The notes under the pieces are model-generated. The model was not told the origin of the DNA, made no database searches, and saw nothing but the letters and a program-made list of their open reading frames with translations. The position numbers and the translations under genes were made by a program. A DNA stretch of 64,000 nucleotides, taken from Kordia algicida (GTDB taxonomy: Bacteria; Bacteroidota; Bacteroidia; Flavobacteriales; Flavobacteriaceae). Each line of letters begins with the position of its first letter. Within the stretch, counting starts at the first letter, position 1. The stretch is from NCBI RefSeq assembly GCF_051013375.1, contig NZ_CP142125.1. One strand, written 5' to 3'. Below are positions 17,216-25,328 of this stretch, piece by piece.

Positions 17216-18001
17216 TTAAGAATTTAGGCTAAAAACATCTTTATCATCCAAAAACTTCAATTTATTTCGATAGGTTGCAATGTGCGTTTTGGTTAAAGTT
17301 ACAATTTCGGTTTCTTCTTTACTTGGCGTGATGTTGGTCAATTTTTCTCCCAAAACATCATAAGCTGCTGAATGTCCGCAGTATTCATGCGAATTTGCAT
17401 CAAGTCCCACTCTATTTACACCAATACAATAACTCATATTTTCAATAGCGCGCGCTTTTAATAACGCATCCCAAGCGTTTACACGTGGTTTTGGCCAATT
17501 GGCAACGTAAATCAACACATCATAATTTTCTACATTTCGTGCCCAAACGGGAAAACGCAAATCGTAGCAAATCAGCGGACAAATTTTCCAACCTTTGTAA
17601 TGGATAATATTTTTTTCTGTTCCAGCTTTGTAAACTTTATGTTCGCCAGCAAGTGTAAATGTATGTTTCTTATCGTAGGTTTCAATTTCGCCAGAAGGCA
17701 ATACAAATACAGAGCGATTGTAATAGTTTCCATTTTCGGAAATTACCAAACTTCCTGTAATGGCAGTGTTTTTAGCTTTTGCTAATTTTTTAATCCAAGA
17801 GATGGTTTCTCCTTCCATGGTTTCTGCTACATTTTCAGGATTCATGGTAAAACCAGATGTAAACATTTCGGGCAACACCATCATATCAACCATTTCTGTG
17901 ATCGCATTTATTTTTTCTGCTAATTGAATTCTGTTTTGCAAAGGATCTTCCCAAATTAAATTGGTTTGAATGAGTGCTATTTTGAGTTCTTGGTTTTGCA
18001 T
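17216..18001 (-). CDS. Nitrilase-superfamily amidohydrolase (omega-amidase-like)
   Basis: A 261-residue carbon-nitrogen hydrolase. The catalytic triad is visible: Glu45 in LPEMF, Lys112 in YDKKHTF and Cys145 in LICYDLRFP. The closest described relatives are omega-amidases (YafV/Nit2), which hydrolyse alpha-ketoglutaramate and alpha-ketosuccinamate made by glutamine transaminases. An aminotransferase of the matching KAT/methionine type lies 6 kb away at 24084. The ATG at 18001 is chosen because any longer frame would translate the 8-bp tandem repeat directly upstream. Confidence 0.88.
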   Translation of the reverse strand: MQNQELKIALIQTNLIWEDPLQNRIQLAEKINAITEMVDMMVLPEMFTSGFTMNPENVAETMEGETISWIKKLAKAKNTAITGSLVISENGNYYNRSVFVLPSGEIETYDKKHTFTLAGEHKVYKAGTEKNIIHYKGWKICPLICYDLRFPVWARNVENYDVLIYVANWPKPRVNAWDALLKARAIENMSYCIGVNRVGLDANSHEYCGHSAAYDVLGEKLTNITPSKEETEIVTLTKTHIATYRNKLKFLDDKDVFSLNS

Positions 18002-18002
18002 G

Positions 18003-18054
18003 TATGTTGGTATGTTGGTATGTTGGTATGTTGGTATGTTGGTATGTTGGTATG
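18003..18054. repeat. 8-bp tandem repeat directly before the nitrilase start codon
   Basis: Six perfect copies of TATGTTGG (18003-18050) plus a half copy (TATG, 18051-18054) end immediately beside the start codon of the minus-strand nitrilase gene. The array lies in its 5' leader or promoter spacer. Copy-number change would alter spacing by 8 bp per unit and shift any upstream frame. Confidence 0.9.
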
Positions 18055-18203
18055 AAATTACGAAAAATATACACATTGGGTTATATATGAAAAACTACTT
18101 TTATTATTTTATTGATAGTTTATAAACCCTCAATTGCATTTCTTTTAAGAATCATCTTTTTTGCTTCTCTTTAAAAAATTATTAATCATAAAAATAAAAC
18201 ATT

Positions 18204-18401
18204 ATGAAGAAAAAAAATGTAAACTCATTGAAACTTAACAAAAAATCAATCTCTAATTTTGAATCAAATTTAATTGGTGGACACGGCTGGACAGCTGGAG
18301 AAGATTGCTACAAAGGTTCTCAACCACCTTGGAGCGATTGCGGACCTTGTTACTCTATAGGAATTTGTTCCTCTGGAGACACACCTCAAAATCCGTGGTA
18401 A
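18204..18401 (+). CDS. RiPP precursor peptide with double-glycine leader (peptide 1)
   Basis: A 65-residue peptide. Leader residues 1-26 carry the Bacteroidota lanthipeptide-type motif LKLNKKSISNFES and end in NLIGG, a double-glycine cleavage site for a C39-type peptidase/transporter. The core (residues 27-65) is rich in Gly, Ser, Thr and Trp, with Cys at 35, 46, 49 and 55, enough for thioether or disulfide rings. A perfect terminator follows, so it is a single gene unit. No LanB, LanC, radical SAM or peptidase-transporter gene is in the window. It is convergent with a LytS/LytTR pair. The RiPP class is inference; being a secreted GG-leader peptide is well supported. Confidence 0.8.
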   Translation: MKKKNVNSLKLNKKSISNFESNLIGGHGWTAGEDCYKGSQPPWSDCGPCYSIGICSSGDTPQNPW

Positions 18402-18411
18402 GATTTACTTG

Positions 18412-18437
18412 AAAGCGAATTTCGATTCGCTTTTTTT
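18412..18437 (+). terminator. Terminator of peptide gene 1
   Basis: AAAGCGAAT (18412-18420), loop TTCG, ATTCGCTTT (18425-18433), then more T. A perfect 9-bp stem with a UUCG tetraloop, ten bases after the stop codon. Confidence 0.9.
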
Positions 18438-18443
18438 ATACTT

Positions 18444-19142
18444 TTAAGTTATATCCAACACTTCAAAAAGCTTTGCTTTAAAAGTCCTACCTATAGGAAT
18501 GCGCTTGTCGTGAATATAGACTTCATTTCCTGTAATTTTATCAACGTGATCTTTGTTAATGACAAACGATTTGTGAATTTGAATGAATTGCTGTTCAGGA
18601 AGTTTTTCTTTCCAAGTTCGCAATGCGCCAATAAAAGATAACTTTTGTTGTTTGCTGACTAAGGTAAGATAGTTTCGTTCAGATTCGACATAAAAAATAT
18701 CCTGAAATTGAATTTTATAAAAGGTTTTGTCAACGTTTAAGAATAGTGTTTCTGGACTTAACTTTTCAATAGGCTTCTCAACAGTTTTTGTTTGTAAACG
18801 CTGCGTTTTTTGGATGGCTTTTAGGAAACGTTCCAAAGAAAAAGGTTTTACCAAATAATCAATAATGGTTTCAAACTCAAAACTTTCAACCGCGTAATCA
18901 GGATATGCCGTTGTCATAATAATCGTTGGCGGATTTTTGAGCGTTCGCAGGAAACTCAAACCAGAAATATCTGGCAGATTGATGTCTAGAAAAATTAAAT
19001 CAATTTTTTCAGAATTTAAGATATCATACGCTTTCAACGCAGCATTAAACGTTCCGCGAAGTTCTAGATACGACACTTTTTCAATGTAACTTTTCAGAAT
19101 ACGTTGCGCAGGAATTTCATCTTCTATAATGATACAGTTCAT
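18444..19142 (-). CDS. LytTR-family response regulator
   Basis: A 232-residue regulator. The receiver domain (about 1-120) has the acidic pair near residue 8-9 (IIEDE), the phosphorylated Asp in FLDINLPD near 53, and the conserved Lys in VKPFSLE near 100. A LytTR DNA-binding domain (about 140-230) follows, with the typical YVESERNYLTLV and IHKSFVINKDHV stretches. Its gene overlaps the stop of the upstream kinase gene by 4 bp (ATGA), so the two are translationally coupled. LytTR regulators often control peptide, polysaccharide or competence genes. A link to the neighbouring peptide gene is a guess. Confidence 0.93.
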   Translation of the reverse strand: MNCIIIEDEIPAQRILKSYIEKVSYLELRGTFNAALKAYDILNSEKIDLIFLDINLPDISGLSFLRTLKNPPTIIMTTAYPDYAVESFEFETIIDYLVKPFSLERFLKAIQKTQRLQTKTVEKPIEKLSPETLFLNVDKTFYKIQFQDIFYVESERNYLTLVSKQQKLSFIGALRTWKEKLPEQQFIQIHKSFVINKDHVDKITGNEVYIHDKRIPIGRTFKAKLFEVLDIT

Positions 19143-20107
19143 GACAAATTTAATTTTAAAGTGACTATATATAGCTTTCCGTGATTAAAAGTCAGTTCGT
19201 ATTTATTTTTATAAATCAACTCCAATCGCTTTTTTAAATTTTGCAAGCCAATTTGTTGGTTTTTTCTAGATTTTGCTTCATCACATTCATTCGCGCAAAT
19301 ACAAGTTAAAACACCATTAGAGACTACAATATGGATATCAATAGTTGTATTCATCACGCTATGCTTAAAAGCATTTTCTATCAAGGTAATTAGTAGTAAC
19401 GGTGCAATTTTGTAGTTATGATCTAGAATGTCTTTTTTATATGAAATTGTTTTGATGCCTTCCGTACGAATTTCTTGAAATTTGATATAATTGTCTATAA
19501 ATTCTAATTCTTTTTCCAGCGAAACAAAGGTTGCATTGCTTTCATACAATACGTGTTTTAGGTTGTTGGACAACATCAAAATTAACTCTGGAACTTGTGC
19601 GGGTTTCTCTAAAGAATACGAATAAATAGTGTTTAAATTGTTGAATAACACATGCGGATTGATCTGCGATTTTAAGAATTTCAACTCCATTTCCGTATGT
19701 TTCTGCTTGATTGCTTCAACTTCGTCCTTCTTTTCTAAATAGCGAAACAACATCCAAATAAAGGAGAAAAAAATGATTGGCACAATGGTTTGCCACACGT
19801 AATCGGACAAGCATTTTGCTACACTACAACCACATTGCGCAAAGACATTACAGTACAATTGTGTTGCTAAAAAACTAATCACTGCGATGATAAGAATGTA
19901 CAACGTATACCATTTTTTCTTTTCAAAATATGGCAACATTACAAAGTCGTTTGCATACACAATGACGACTAAAATAGACAGGTATTGTAGAAACGGATTT
20001 TCTGCCCAATAATAATCTGAAAAGTAAAATAATGAGACAAAAATGAACAAACTCCAAAATAAAATATGGATCAGGATTTTAGAAATTTTATAATTAAAAA
20101 AGTTCAT
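19139..20107 (-). CDS. LytS-type membrane sensor histidine kinase
   Basis: A 322-residue kinase of the His_kinase (PF06580) family. There are four hydrophobic segments before residue 125, then the phospho-acceptor box LKSQINPHVLFNNLN with His152 near residues 145-159. The HATPase region has LITLIENAFKHS and QIGLQNLKKRLELIY, but a reduced G-box as usual for LytS-like proteins. The second extracytoplasmic loop carries four Cys within 14 residues (86, 92, 94, 99), possibly a redox or metal site. The ATG at 20107 is chosen because the upstream TTG lies within the -7 promoter box. Confidence 0.9.
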   Translation of the reverse strand: MNFFNYKISKILIHILFWSLFIFVSLFYFSDYYWAENPFLQYLSILVVIVYANDFVMLPYFEKKKWYTLYILIIAVISFLATQLYCNVFAQCGCSVAKCLSDYVWQTIVPIIFFSFIWMLFRYLEKKDEVEAIKQKHTEMELKFLKSQINPHVLFNNLNTIYSYSLEKPAQVPELILMLSNNLKHVLYESNATFVSLEKELEFIDNYIKFQEIRTEGIKTISYKKDILDHNYKIAPLLLITLIENAFKHSVMNTTIDIHIVVSNGVLTCICANECDEAKSRKNQQIGLQNLKKRLELIYKNKYELTFNHGKLYIVTLKLNLS

Positions 20108-20155
20108 TTCGGCATTTTTACAAGCGTTTAAAGTACTAAGAAACCCAGAATTGGT

Positions 20156-20163
20156 CAAATATA
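20156..20163 (-). promoter_or_regulatory. Candidate -7 promoter element of the LytS/LytTR operon
   Basis: On the minus strand TATATTTG, a perfect TAnnTTTG match, about 49 bp before the kinase ATG. No TTG at the ideal distance; the nearest is 27 bp upstream. It overlaps the alternative TTG start at 20158 and so argues against it. Confidence 0.5.
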
Positions 20164-20331
20164 AGCGGATAAAATACAGGCTTTGTTATACAAACTTCCA
20201 TTTATTGTATAAGAACTACATTTTTTTAAAATTTACCGTTTGTAGAGGTATTTACGCTGATTGTAAACTTATTTAGCATGTCTTTTTTGTTTGATTGAGT
20301 TTTGAAATATCAATTTAAAATCAACCAAAAA

Positions 20332-21219
20332 ATGAACAAACTATTTATTTTCACGCTTATCATTTTGAGTGTGCAACTTGTACTTTCTCAAGAACCAAAT
20401 CAAGTGACAAAAGATGCACGAGGTCGCGATATGATGTTGGGCAAAATCACCAAAGAAGGTTTTACTGAAAATTCTTTTAATTCATGGTTTTCAACGAATT
20501 ACGAAGCATATCAACCTGATGCAATCATCACAAAGAAACTTCAGCGGAAGCTTAAAAAATATAACATTACTATTTTTATGGGCACTTGGTGTGGTGACAG
20601 CAAACGGGAAGTTCCAAGGTTTTACAAAGTGTTGGAAGCAGCTAGTTTCCCTGAAAGCAAATTACAAGTCATCGGATTGAACAATGCGCGATCAGCATAC
20701 AAACAAGGTCCAAATGGCGAAGAAAAAGGATTGAATATTCATCGTGTTCCAACTTTTATTGTGTATAATAAAAAAGGAAAAGAAATTGGTCGTATTGTAG
20801 AACATCCTGTAGAAAGTTTGGAAGCCGATTTGCTAAAGATTGTTAGACGAAAATCATACGAACACAATTATTTAGTTGTCACAAAACTAAACGATCTGTT
20901 TGAGAAAAAAGGCACTGAATATGTTGCAAATAATACTGAAAAAGTAGTTTCAAAATTGCAGAAACATTCTGAGAGTTTAAAAGAACTAAATACGTATGGT
21001 TACGTGTTGCTTCGCGCAAAAGCGTATCAAAAAGCAATTGCAGTTTTTACGATAAACACACAATTATTCCCAGAAAGTAAAAATGGCTATGATAGTTTGG
21101 CAGAAGCCTATTTTACAGTAGAAGATTATAAGAATGCCCAAAAATATTACGCAAAAGTATTGGAATTAGACGCCAACGACACAAACGCTAAAACCATGCT
21201 TGCAAAAATGAAAAAGTGA
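20332..21219 (+). CDS. Periplasmic thioredoxin-like protein with TPR tail
   Basis: A 295-residue protein from the ATG at 20332. It has a signal peptide (MNKLFIFTLIILSVQLVLS), then a thioredoxin-fold domain with the active-site motif GTWCGDS (Cys87, Ser90) and the cis-Pro loop HRVPTFIVY near 138-146. The C-terminal part (about 210-295) forms two or three tetratricopeptide-like helical pairs. The second active-site Cys is replaced by Ser, so it cannot act as an ordinary disulfide reductase; it may form mixed disulfides or act as a holdase. It is divergent from the LytS operon and lies between peptide genes. Confidence 0.82.
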   Translation: MNKLFIFTLIILSVQLVLSQEPNQVTKDARGRDMMLGKITKEGFTENSFNSWFSTNYEAYQPDAIITKKLQRKLKKYNITIFMGTWCGDSKREVPRFYKVLEAASFPESKLQVIGLNNARSAYKQGPNGEEKGLNIHRVPTFIVYNKKGKEIGRIVEHPVESLEADLLKIVRRKSYEHNYLVVTKLNDLFEKKGTEYVANNTEKVVSKLQKHSESLKELNTYGYVLLRAKAYQKAIAVFTINTQLFPESKNGYDSLAEAYFTVEDYKNAQKYYAKVLELDANDTNAKTMLAKMKK

Positions 21220-21244
21220 TTACCTAAACGTAAAGTTTGTTTAG

Positions 21245-21289
21245 AAAAGCAGCGCGTCTCCTTATGAGATTGTCGTTGCTTTTCGCTTT
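21245..21289 (+). terminator. Terminator after the thioredoxin-TPR gene
   Basis: AAAAGCAGCG (21245-21254) pairs with CGTTGCTTTT (21274-21283) with one G-U pair, and an inner TCTC/GAGA stem continues it. A T-run follows the hairpin. Confidence 0.7.
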
Positions 21290-21487
21290 TTGGGCAACTA
21301 TGTTTTGTCAGGAATTTGTCATACATTTAAAGTCTTAAAAAAGAATATAAAGCGATACTCTTGTATGAATTATTAGTAATTTTAAAGTGTTGAGTGTTTC
21401 TTTTTATAAAATTTGATTGAAAATCACCTGCCATAGTTTTTCAAACACTTTTATCATTGTTGATTAAGCCAGACGTCAAATCCATTT

Positions 21488-23184
21488 ATGAAATTTTTGT
21501 TCCCTAAGTTTTTAGTATGTTTAGTAGTATGTATAAGCGCATCTTTTGCAACGGCTCAAGAAATGCCTAAAGATGCTTCTAATGAAGAAATTTTTGACTT
21601 TATCATTCAACACAAATATTCCAATCCAGAACTTTCAAAGAAATACGCTCGTATTTTAGTTGCCAAAAGTAAAAAAGAACAAGACAGTATTTACCTTTTT
21701 AATGCGTATGCTCAATGTTGTAAAATTTCTAATATTGAGGGAAATTATGAATTGGCAATCCAACATTGTGATTCTGCCATTACCACAGCAAAAGCATTAA
21801 ATAATAAGCGGTTTTTGGTAGAAGTCTACCTTACCAAAGGCAACGCAATTGTTTTTCTTGGAGATAATAAAAAAGCTCTTGAAAATTACCTTTATGCGTT
21901 AGATATAACAAAAGAACTGAATGCTATTGACTTTGAAATTGTGACCAATGCCAATATTGCCAAAATTAAAAGGCGTATGGGTTTTTATGAAGAAGCGCTT
22001 TCCATTTATAAAAAAAATACCTTACTCGCTGAGCAAAATGACTTTGAGAATAAAATGATTCTCATCAATTCTTATATGGGCGTTGGCGGTACTTTTTTAC
22101 GCTTACAACAACCAGATTCCACACTTATATACTCAGAAAAAGGATTGCAAAAAAGCTTGGCAATTAACGATTTGGAAGGTGTCAGTTATTTTTATATTGA
22201 TATTGGAATTGCGCATTTTATCAAAGGAAATTTTAAAACTGCAATTGAATATTTACAGAAAGCGGAAAAAATTACCAAAGGACTCAACAATCAAAATCGA
22301 TTGACGGAAATATATTATTATATCGGGAAATCTTATTTTGAATTGGAAAAGTATGAAGAAACGATTTCTTTTCTCAAAAAGGTAGAAACAATTGTAGAGG
22401 AAAACAATGAGAAAAAAGATATCGTTTACAATCCGCCAGAATTGTTGGGAACGTATTTAACGCTTTCCAAAGTTTATGAACTTACCGATAAACGCGACTT
22501 ATTTTTGGAGTATACTTCAAAGTACTTACAATTGAGAGACTCCAACGAGAATCAAGATATTAAAGTGATAAAAGAATTGTATGAAACGGTAAAAAAAGAA
22601 AATAATTCACTTTCTTCACGAGCTTCCACATTACAAAACCGACTTGTGTACGTACTCTTGTTTAGCATTTTTGTAGTTGGATTGTGCGCGTATTTCTTCT
22701 ATAAATTTTTAAAAGCCAAAAAGCAGAATAAAATTATCTTTGACAAATTGGTCTCTAAAGTAAATACACAAAAAGTAGAAAAACCAAAACCTGAATTTAA
22801 CATTGAAGACAAAAAAGTAGCCGCTATTTTAGAGCGTTTGGACAAACTAGAAGAATCTTTATTTTTTCTTAATAGCAATTGTACTTTGCAAACGTTGGCT
22901 AAAAAAGTAAAGACCAACACCAACTATTTATCGAAAATCATTAATAAATATAAACAAAAAAAGTTTTACGAATATTTGAACGATCTGCGTATTCAATATG
23001 TATTAAAACGATTGAATGAAGATCCTAAGTTTCGCAAATATATTCTATTAAGCATATTGCAGAAGAAATAGGATATAAAAGCACCAATTCATTTACAAAA
23101 TACTTTAAAGCGTCTACCAAACTTTATCCTTCGTATTACATTAAAAATCTTGAAAGTACAGATGAAAATAATACATCAAATTAG
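21488..23184 (+). pseudogene. TPR-containing AraC-type regulator, broken by a frameshift
   Basis: The first frame (21488-23071, 527 residues) encodes a signal peptide, five or six TPR units (about 40-350), a membrane helix near 380-400 (VYVLLFSIFVVGLCAYFFY) and the first half of an AraC-type helix-turn-helix. The frame ends early. Downstream, in another frame, bases 23044-23184 encode the missing second half of the DNA-binding domain (SIKHIAEEIGYKSTNSF, then KYFKASTKLYPSYYIKNL). The junction at 23038-23044 is AAATATATTCT; removing one AT pair restores KFRKYSIKHIAEEIG. This is either a real dinucleotide insertion or an assembly error. Intact relatives sense envelope signals through TPRs and regulate nearby genes. 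Confidence 0.8.
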
Positions 23185-23275
23185 ATAATTTGAGGTTTAT
23201 CCATATTCCGATTTTAACATATTCGATTGTAAATAGACTATCTTTCATTTTAAAATCTAACTAAAAAACTTAATT

Positions 23276-23440
23276 ATGAAAGTACAGCGTTTACAAAAGA
23301 TGCAGTTGAAAAAAGCAACAATTTCTCGAATTACTAAATTGACTTCAACACTCATCAAAGGTGGAACTCGCCCTGGAGATCCAACTCATTTTCCAAATAC
23401 AGGACGAGAAACGCATTGTGCAGATGTTGTCTGTTATTAG
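23276..23440 (+). CDS. RiPP precursor-like peptide with double-glycine leader (peptide 2)
   Basis: A 54-residue peptide. The leader (1-30) has MQLKKATISRITKL and ends in TLIKGG; the core of 24 residues has Thr- and Pro-rich sequence and two Cys (48 and 53), ending in CADVVCY. The leader layout matches peptides 1, 3 and 4 but the core is unrelated. A terminator follows 30 bp later. It lies 91 bp after the broken AraC-type regulator on the same strand. Assigned as a secreted GG-leader peptide; ring formation is inference. Confidence 0.72.
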   Translation: MKVQRLQKMQLKKATISRITKLTSTLIKGGTRPGDPTHFPNTGRETHCADVVCY

Positions 23441-23470
23441 CATTCACAAAAACATGATACTCTTTTAAAA

Positions 23471-23502
23471 AAAACCGAAAGCTTACAACTTTCGGTTTTC
23501 TT
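23471..23502 (+). terminator. Terminator after peptide gene 2
   Basis: AAAACCGAAAG (23471-23481) pairs perfectly with CTTTCGGTTTT (23489-23499), 7-nt loop, followed by CTTTT. Confidence 0.88.
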
Positions 23503-23649
23503 TTAACATTTAAAATAGTCTTTTAGAGTTCTTCCTCAAATTGACCAAAATTTAATGTACTTGCGCTACCGTTGTTTTTATGTGTGGATTTCTAATGATA
23601 TATTAAGATCAGAAAAAAAATATTTGTTAACCAAAAATTTAGTTTTTAC

Positions 23650-23811
23650 ATGAAAACTCAAAAATTAAAATCATTAAAATTAGTAAAAGCGTCCATCGCA
23701 AATTTAGACAAGCAAACGCAGAAAGAAGTTGTTGGAGGACGTACACGTGCTTGGACAGATTGTAACAGCATCAATTATTCTATGTGTGCAACATCTTGCC
23801 ACGCACACTAA
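23650..23811 (+). CDS. RiPP precursor peptide with double-glycine leader (peptide 3)
   Basis: A 53-residue peptide. The leader is MKTQKLKSLKLVKASIANLD followed by KQTQKEVVGG, a textbook double-glycine leader with the LKLxKASIANL motif of Bacteroidota class I lanthipeptide precursors. The 23-residue core has Cys at 38, 46 and 50 and several Ser/Thr, and ends in CATSCHAH. Peptide 4, 38 bp downstream, has nearly the same leader and the same C-terminal pattern C-x-T-S-C-H-x-H, so the pair arose by duplication. The spacer between them is short, so they are likely co-transcribed. The TSCHxH end could form a ring and/or bind a metal. Confidence 0.85.
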   Translation: MKTQKLKSLKLVKASIANLDKQTQKEVVGGRTRAWTDCNSINYSMCATSCHAH

Positions 23812-23849
23812 TCAATACATTAAATTAGTAACCTAAAAATTAAAGAACC

Positions 23850-24005
23850 ATGAAAACTCAAAAAACAAAATCATTAAAATTAGTAAAGGCTTCAATCGCA
23901 AATTTAGACAAGCAAACATCACAAGAAATTGTTGGTGGAGCAACTGGTATTGGAGATTGCCACAGTAGAACATCTTTATGTATTACTTCTTGTCACGTAC
24001 ATTAA
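23850..24005 (+). CDS. RiPP precursor peptide with double-glycine leader (peptide 4)
   Basis: A 51-residue paralogue of peptide 3. The leaders are identical over most of residues 1-23 and end in EIVGG. The core differs in its first half (starting ATGIGDCHS) but keeps three Cys (37, 44, 48) and the ending CITSCHVH. A conserved leader with a variable core and fixed C-terminal motif is what a modification enzyme recognising both leader and tail would leave behind. A terminator ends the unit. No modification gene is present in the window. Confidence 0.85.
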   Translation: MKTQKTKSLKLVKASIANLDKQTSQEIVGGATGIGDCHSRTSLCITSCHVH

Positions 24006-24044
24006 GAAATCCAATATGCTGAATAATTTATTTAGATAACGAAT

Positions 24045-24073
24045 AGGCTCTTGTTTTGCAAGAGTCTTTTTTT
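24045..24073 (+). terminator. Terminator after peptide genes 3 and 4
   Basis: AGGCTCTTG (24045-24053) pairs with CAAGAGTCT (24059-24067), one G-U pair, 5-nt loop, then a run of T. Confidence 0.85.
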
Positions 24074-24083
24074 ATGAAGTAAT

Positions 24084-25229
24084 TTAAACTTTATTGAGAA
24101 TTTCCGCAGCATCAGCCAATGTTTTTTCCGTTTTAGCAAAGCAGAAACGCAACAATTTATGATCTTCTTTATTGGTGTTGAATACCGAAAGCGGAATGGA
24201 CGCAATTTTGTGTTCTCGCGTTAATCTTTTAGCAAATTCAGTATCTAATTCGTCTGTGATATGTTCATAAGATAACACTTGAAAATACGTTCCTTGTGAT
24301 GGTTTCCATGTGAAACGCGAATCTTTAATTGCATTTAAAAAGAAATCACGCTTTTCTTGAAAAAATGCAGGCAATTGCAGATAATTTTCTGGAATTTTTA
24401 AATACTTCCCAATAGCAATTTGCGTCGGATGATGCACTGAAAACACATTAAACTGATGTACTTTTTTAAACTCATTCATCAATTCTTTTGGTGCTACACA
24501 ATAGCCAATGCGCCAACCTGTATTGTGAAATGTTTTCCCAAAAGAAGCTGTAATAAATGTACGTTCGGCGAGTTTTGGAAACAATGCTGCACTTTGATGT
24601 TTTTCGCCATCAAATACTATATGTTCGTATACTTCATCACTGAGTAAAATGATGTTTGTATTTTCTAAAATTGACGCTAATTCTAACATATCAGCTTTTG
24701 ATAACACGGTTCCACTCGGATTGTGCGGCGTATTAATAATCATCAATTTAGTTTTACTATTGATTTTGCTTCGCACTTCATTCCAATCCATTTCAAATTC
24801 TTTTCCTTTTAGCTGAATTGGCACTACTTTTCCACCGTGAACTTCTACCGCAGGCGCATAACAATCGTACGCAGGTGTAAAAATAATCACCTCATCATTT
24901 GGTCGAACAAACGCACTTATAATCGTATAAATAGCTTCTGTAGCGCCAACTGTAACCACAACTTCCGTCTCCGGACAATACTTTTTTTGATATAAATATT
25001 CCATCTTTTCAGCGATGGCTTCCCTCAAAATCATTGCGCCTGGCATTGGCGCATATTGGTTGTAGTTTTCCCGCAACGCTTGCTGCACCATTTCAATGAG
25101 TTTTGGATCGGAAGGAAAATTTGGAAATCCTTGTGATAGATTGATCGCGTTTTCCTTTGCCGCCAATTGACTCATTACTGTAAAAATTGTGGTGCCTACG
25201 TTGGGAAGTTTGGATGTATGTTGAATCAT
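24084..25229 (-). CDS. Pyridoxal-phosphate aminotransferase, methionine/kynurenine type
   Basis: A class I/II aminotransferase of 381 residues from the ATG at 25229; a TTG-initiated extension of 19 residues is low-complexity and rejected. Seen are NLSQGFPNFPSDP near the N terminus, the NTPHNPSGTVLS motif near 170, LLSDEVYEH near 200, and the PLP Lys in ASFGKTFHNTGWRIGY near 230. This pattern matches YbdL/KAT-like enzymes that transaminate methionine, glutamine or aromatic amino acids to keto acids. The omega-amidase at 17216 would complete a glutamine-transaminase pathway. Confidence 0.9.
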   Translation of the reverse strand: MIQHTSKLPNVGTTIFTVMSQLAAKENAINLSQGFPNFPSDPKLIEMVQQALRENYNQYAPMPGAMILREAIAEKMEYLYQKKYCPETEVVVTVGATEAIYTIISAFVRPNDEVIIFTPAYDCYAPAVEVHGGKVVPIQLKGKEFEMDWNEVRSKINSKTKLMIINTPHNPSGTVLSKADMLELASILENTNIILLSDEVYEHIVFDGEKHQSAALFPKLAERTFITASFGKTFHNTGWRIGYCVAPKELMNEFKKVHQFNVFSVHHPTQIAIGKYLKIPENYLQLPAFFQEKRDFFLNAIKDSRFTWKPSQGTYFQVLSYEHITDELDTEFAKRLTREHKIASIPLSVFNTNKEDHKLLRFCFAKTEKTLADAAEILNKV

Positions 25230-25328
25230 TTTGGATGTCGGGTTTTTGGTCGCTTCGCTTTTGGTTGTTGGGCTTTCAAAATACAAACTCTTCAGTTTAT
25301 AAACACATAAAATATGTCTAAAAATAGT

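Noticed and set aside
18003..18054. Possible CRISPR array
   Set aside because: Units are 8 bp and directly adjacent with no spacers. The same holds for the 7-bp arrays at 51314 and 58888. They are simple tandem repeats.
20108..20158. Longer LytS kinase from the TTG at 20158
   Set aside because: The TTG is within a perfect TATATTTG promoter element and the added residues are not typical of the family's first helix.
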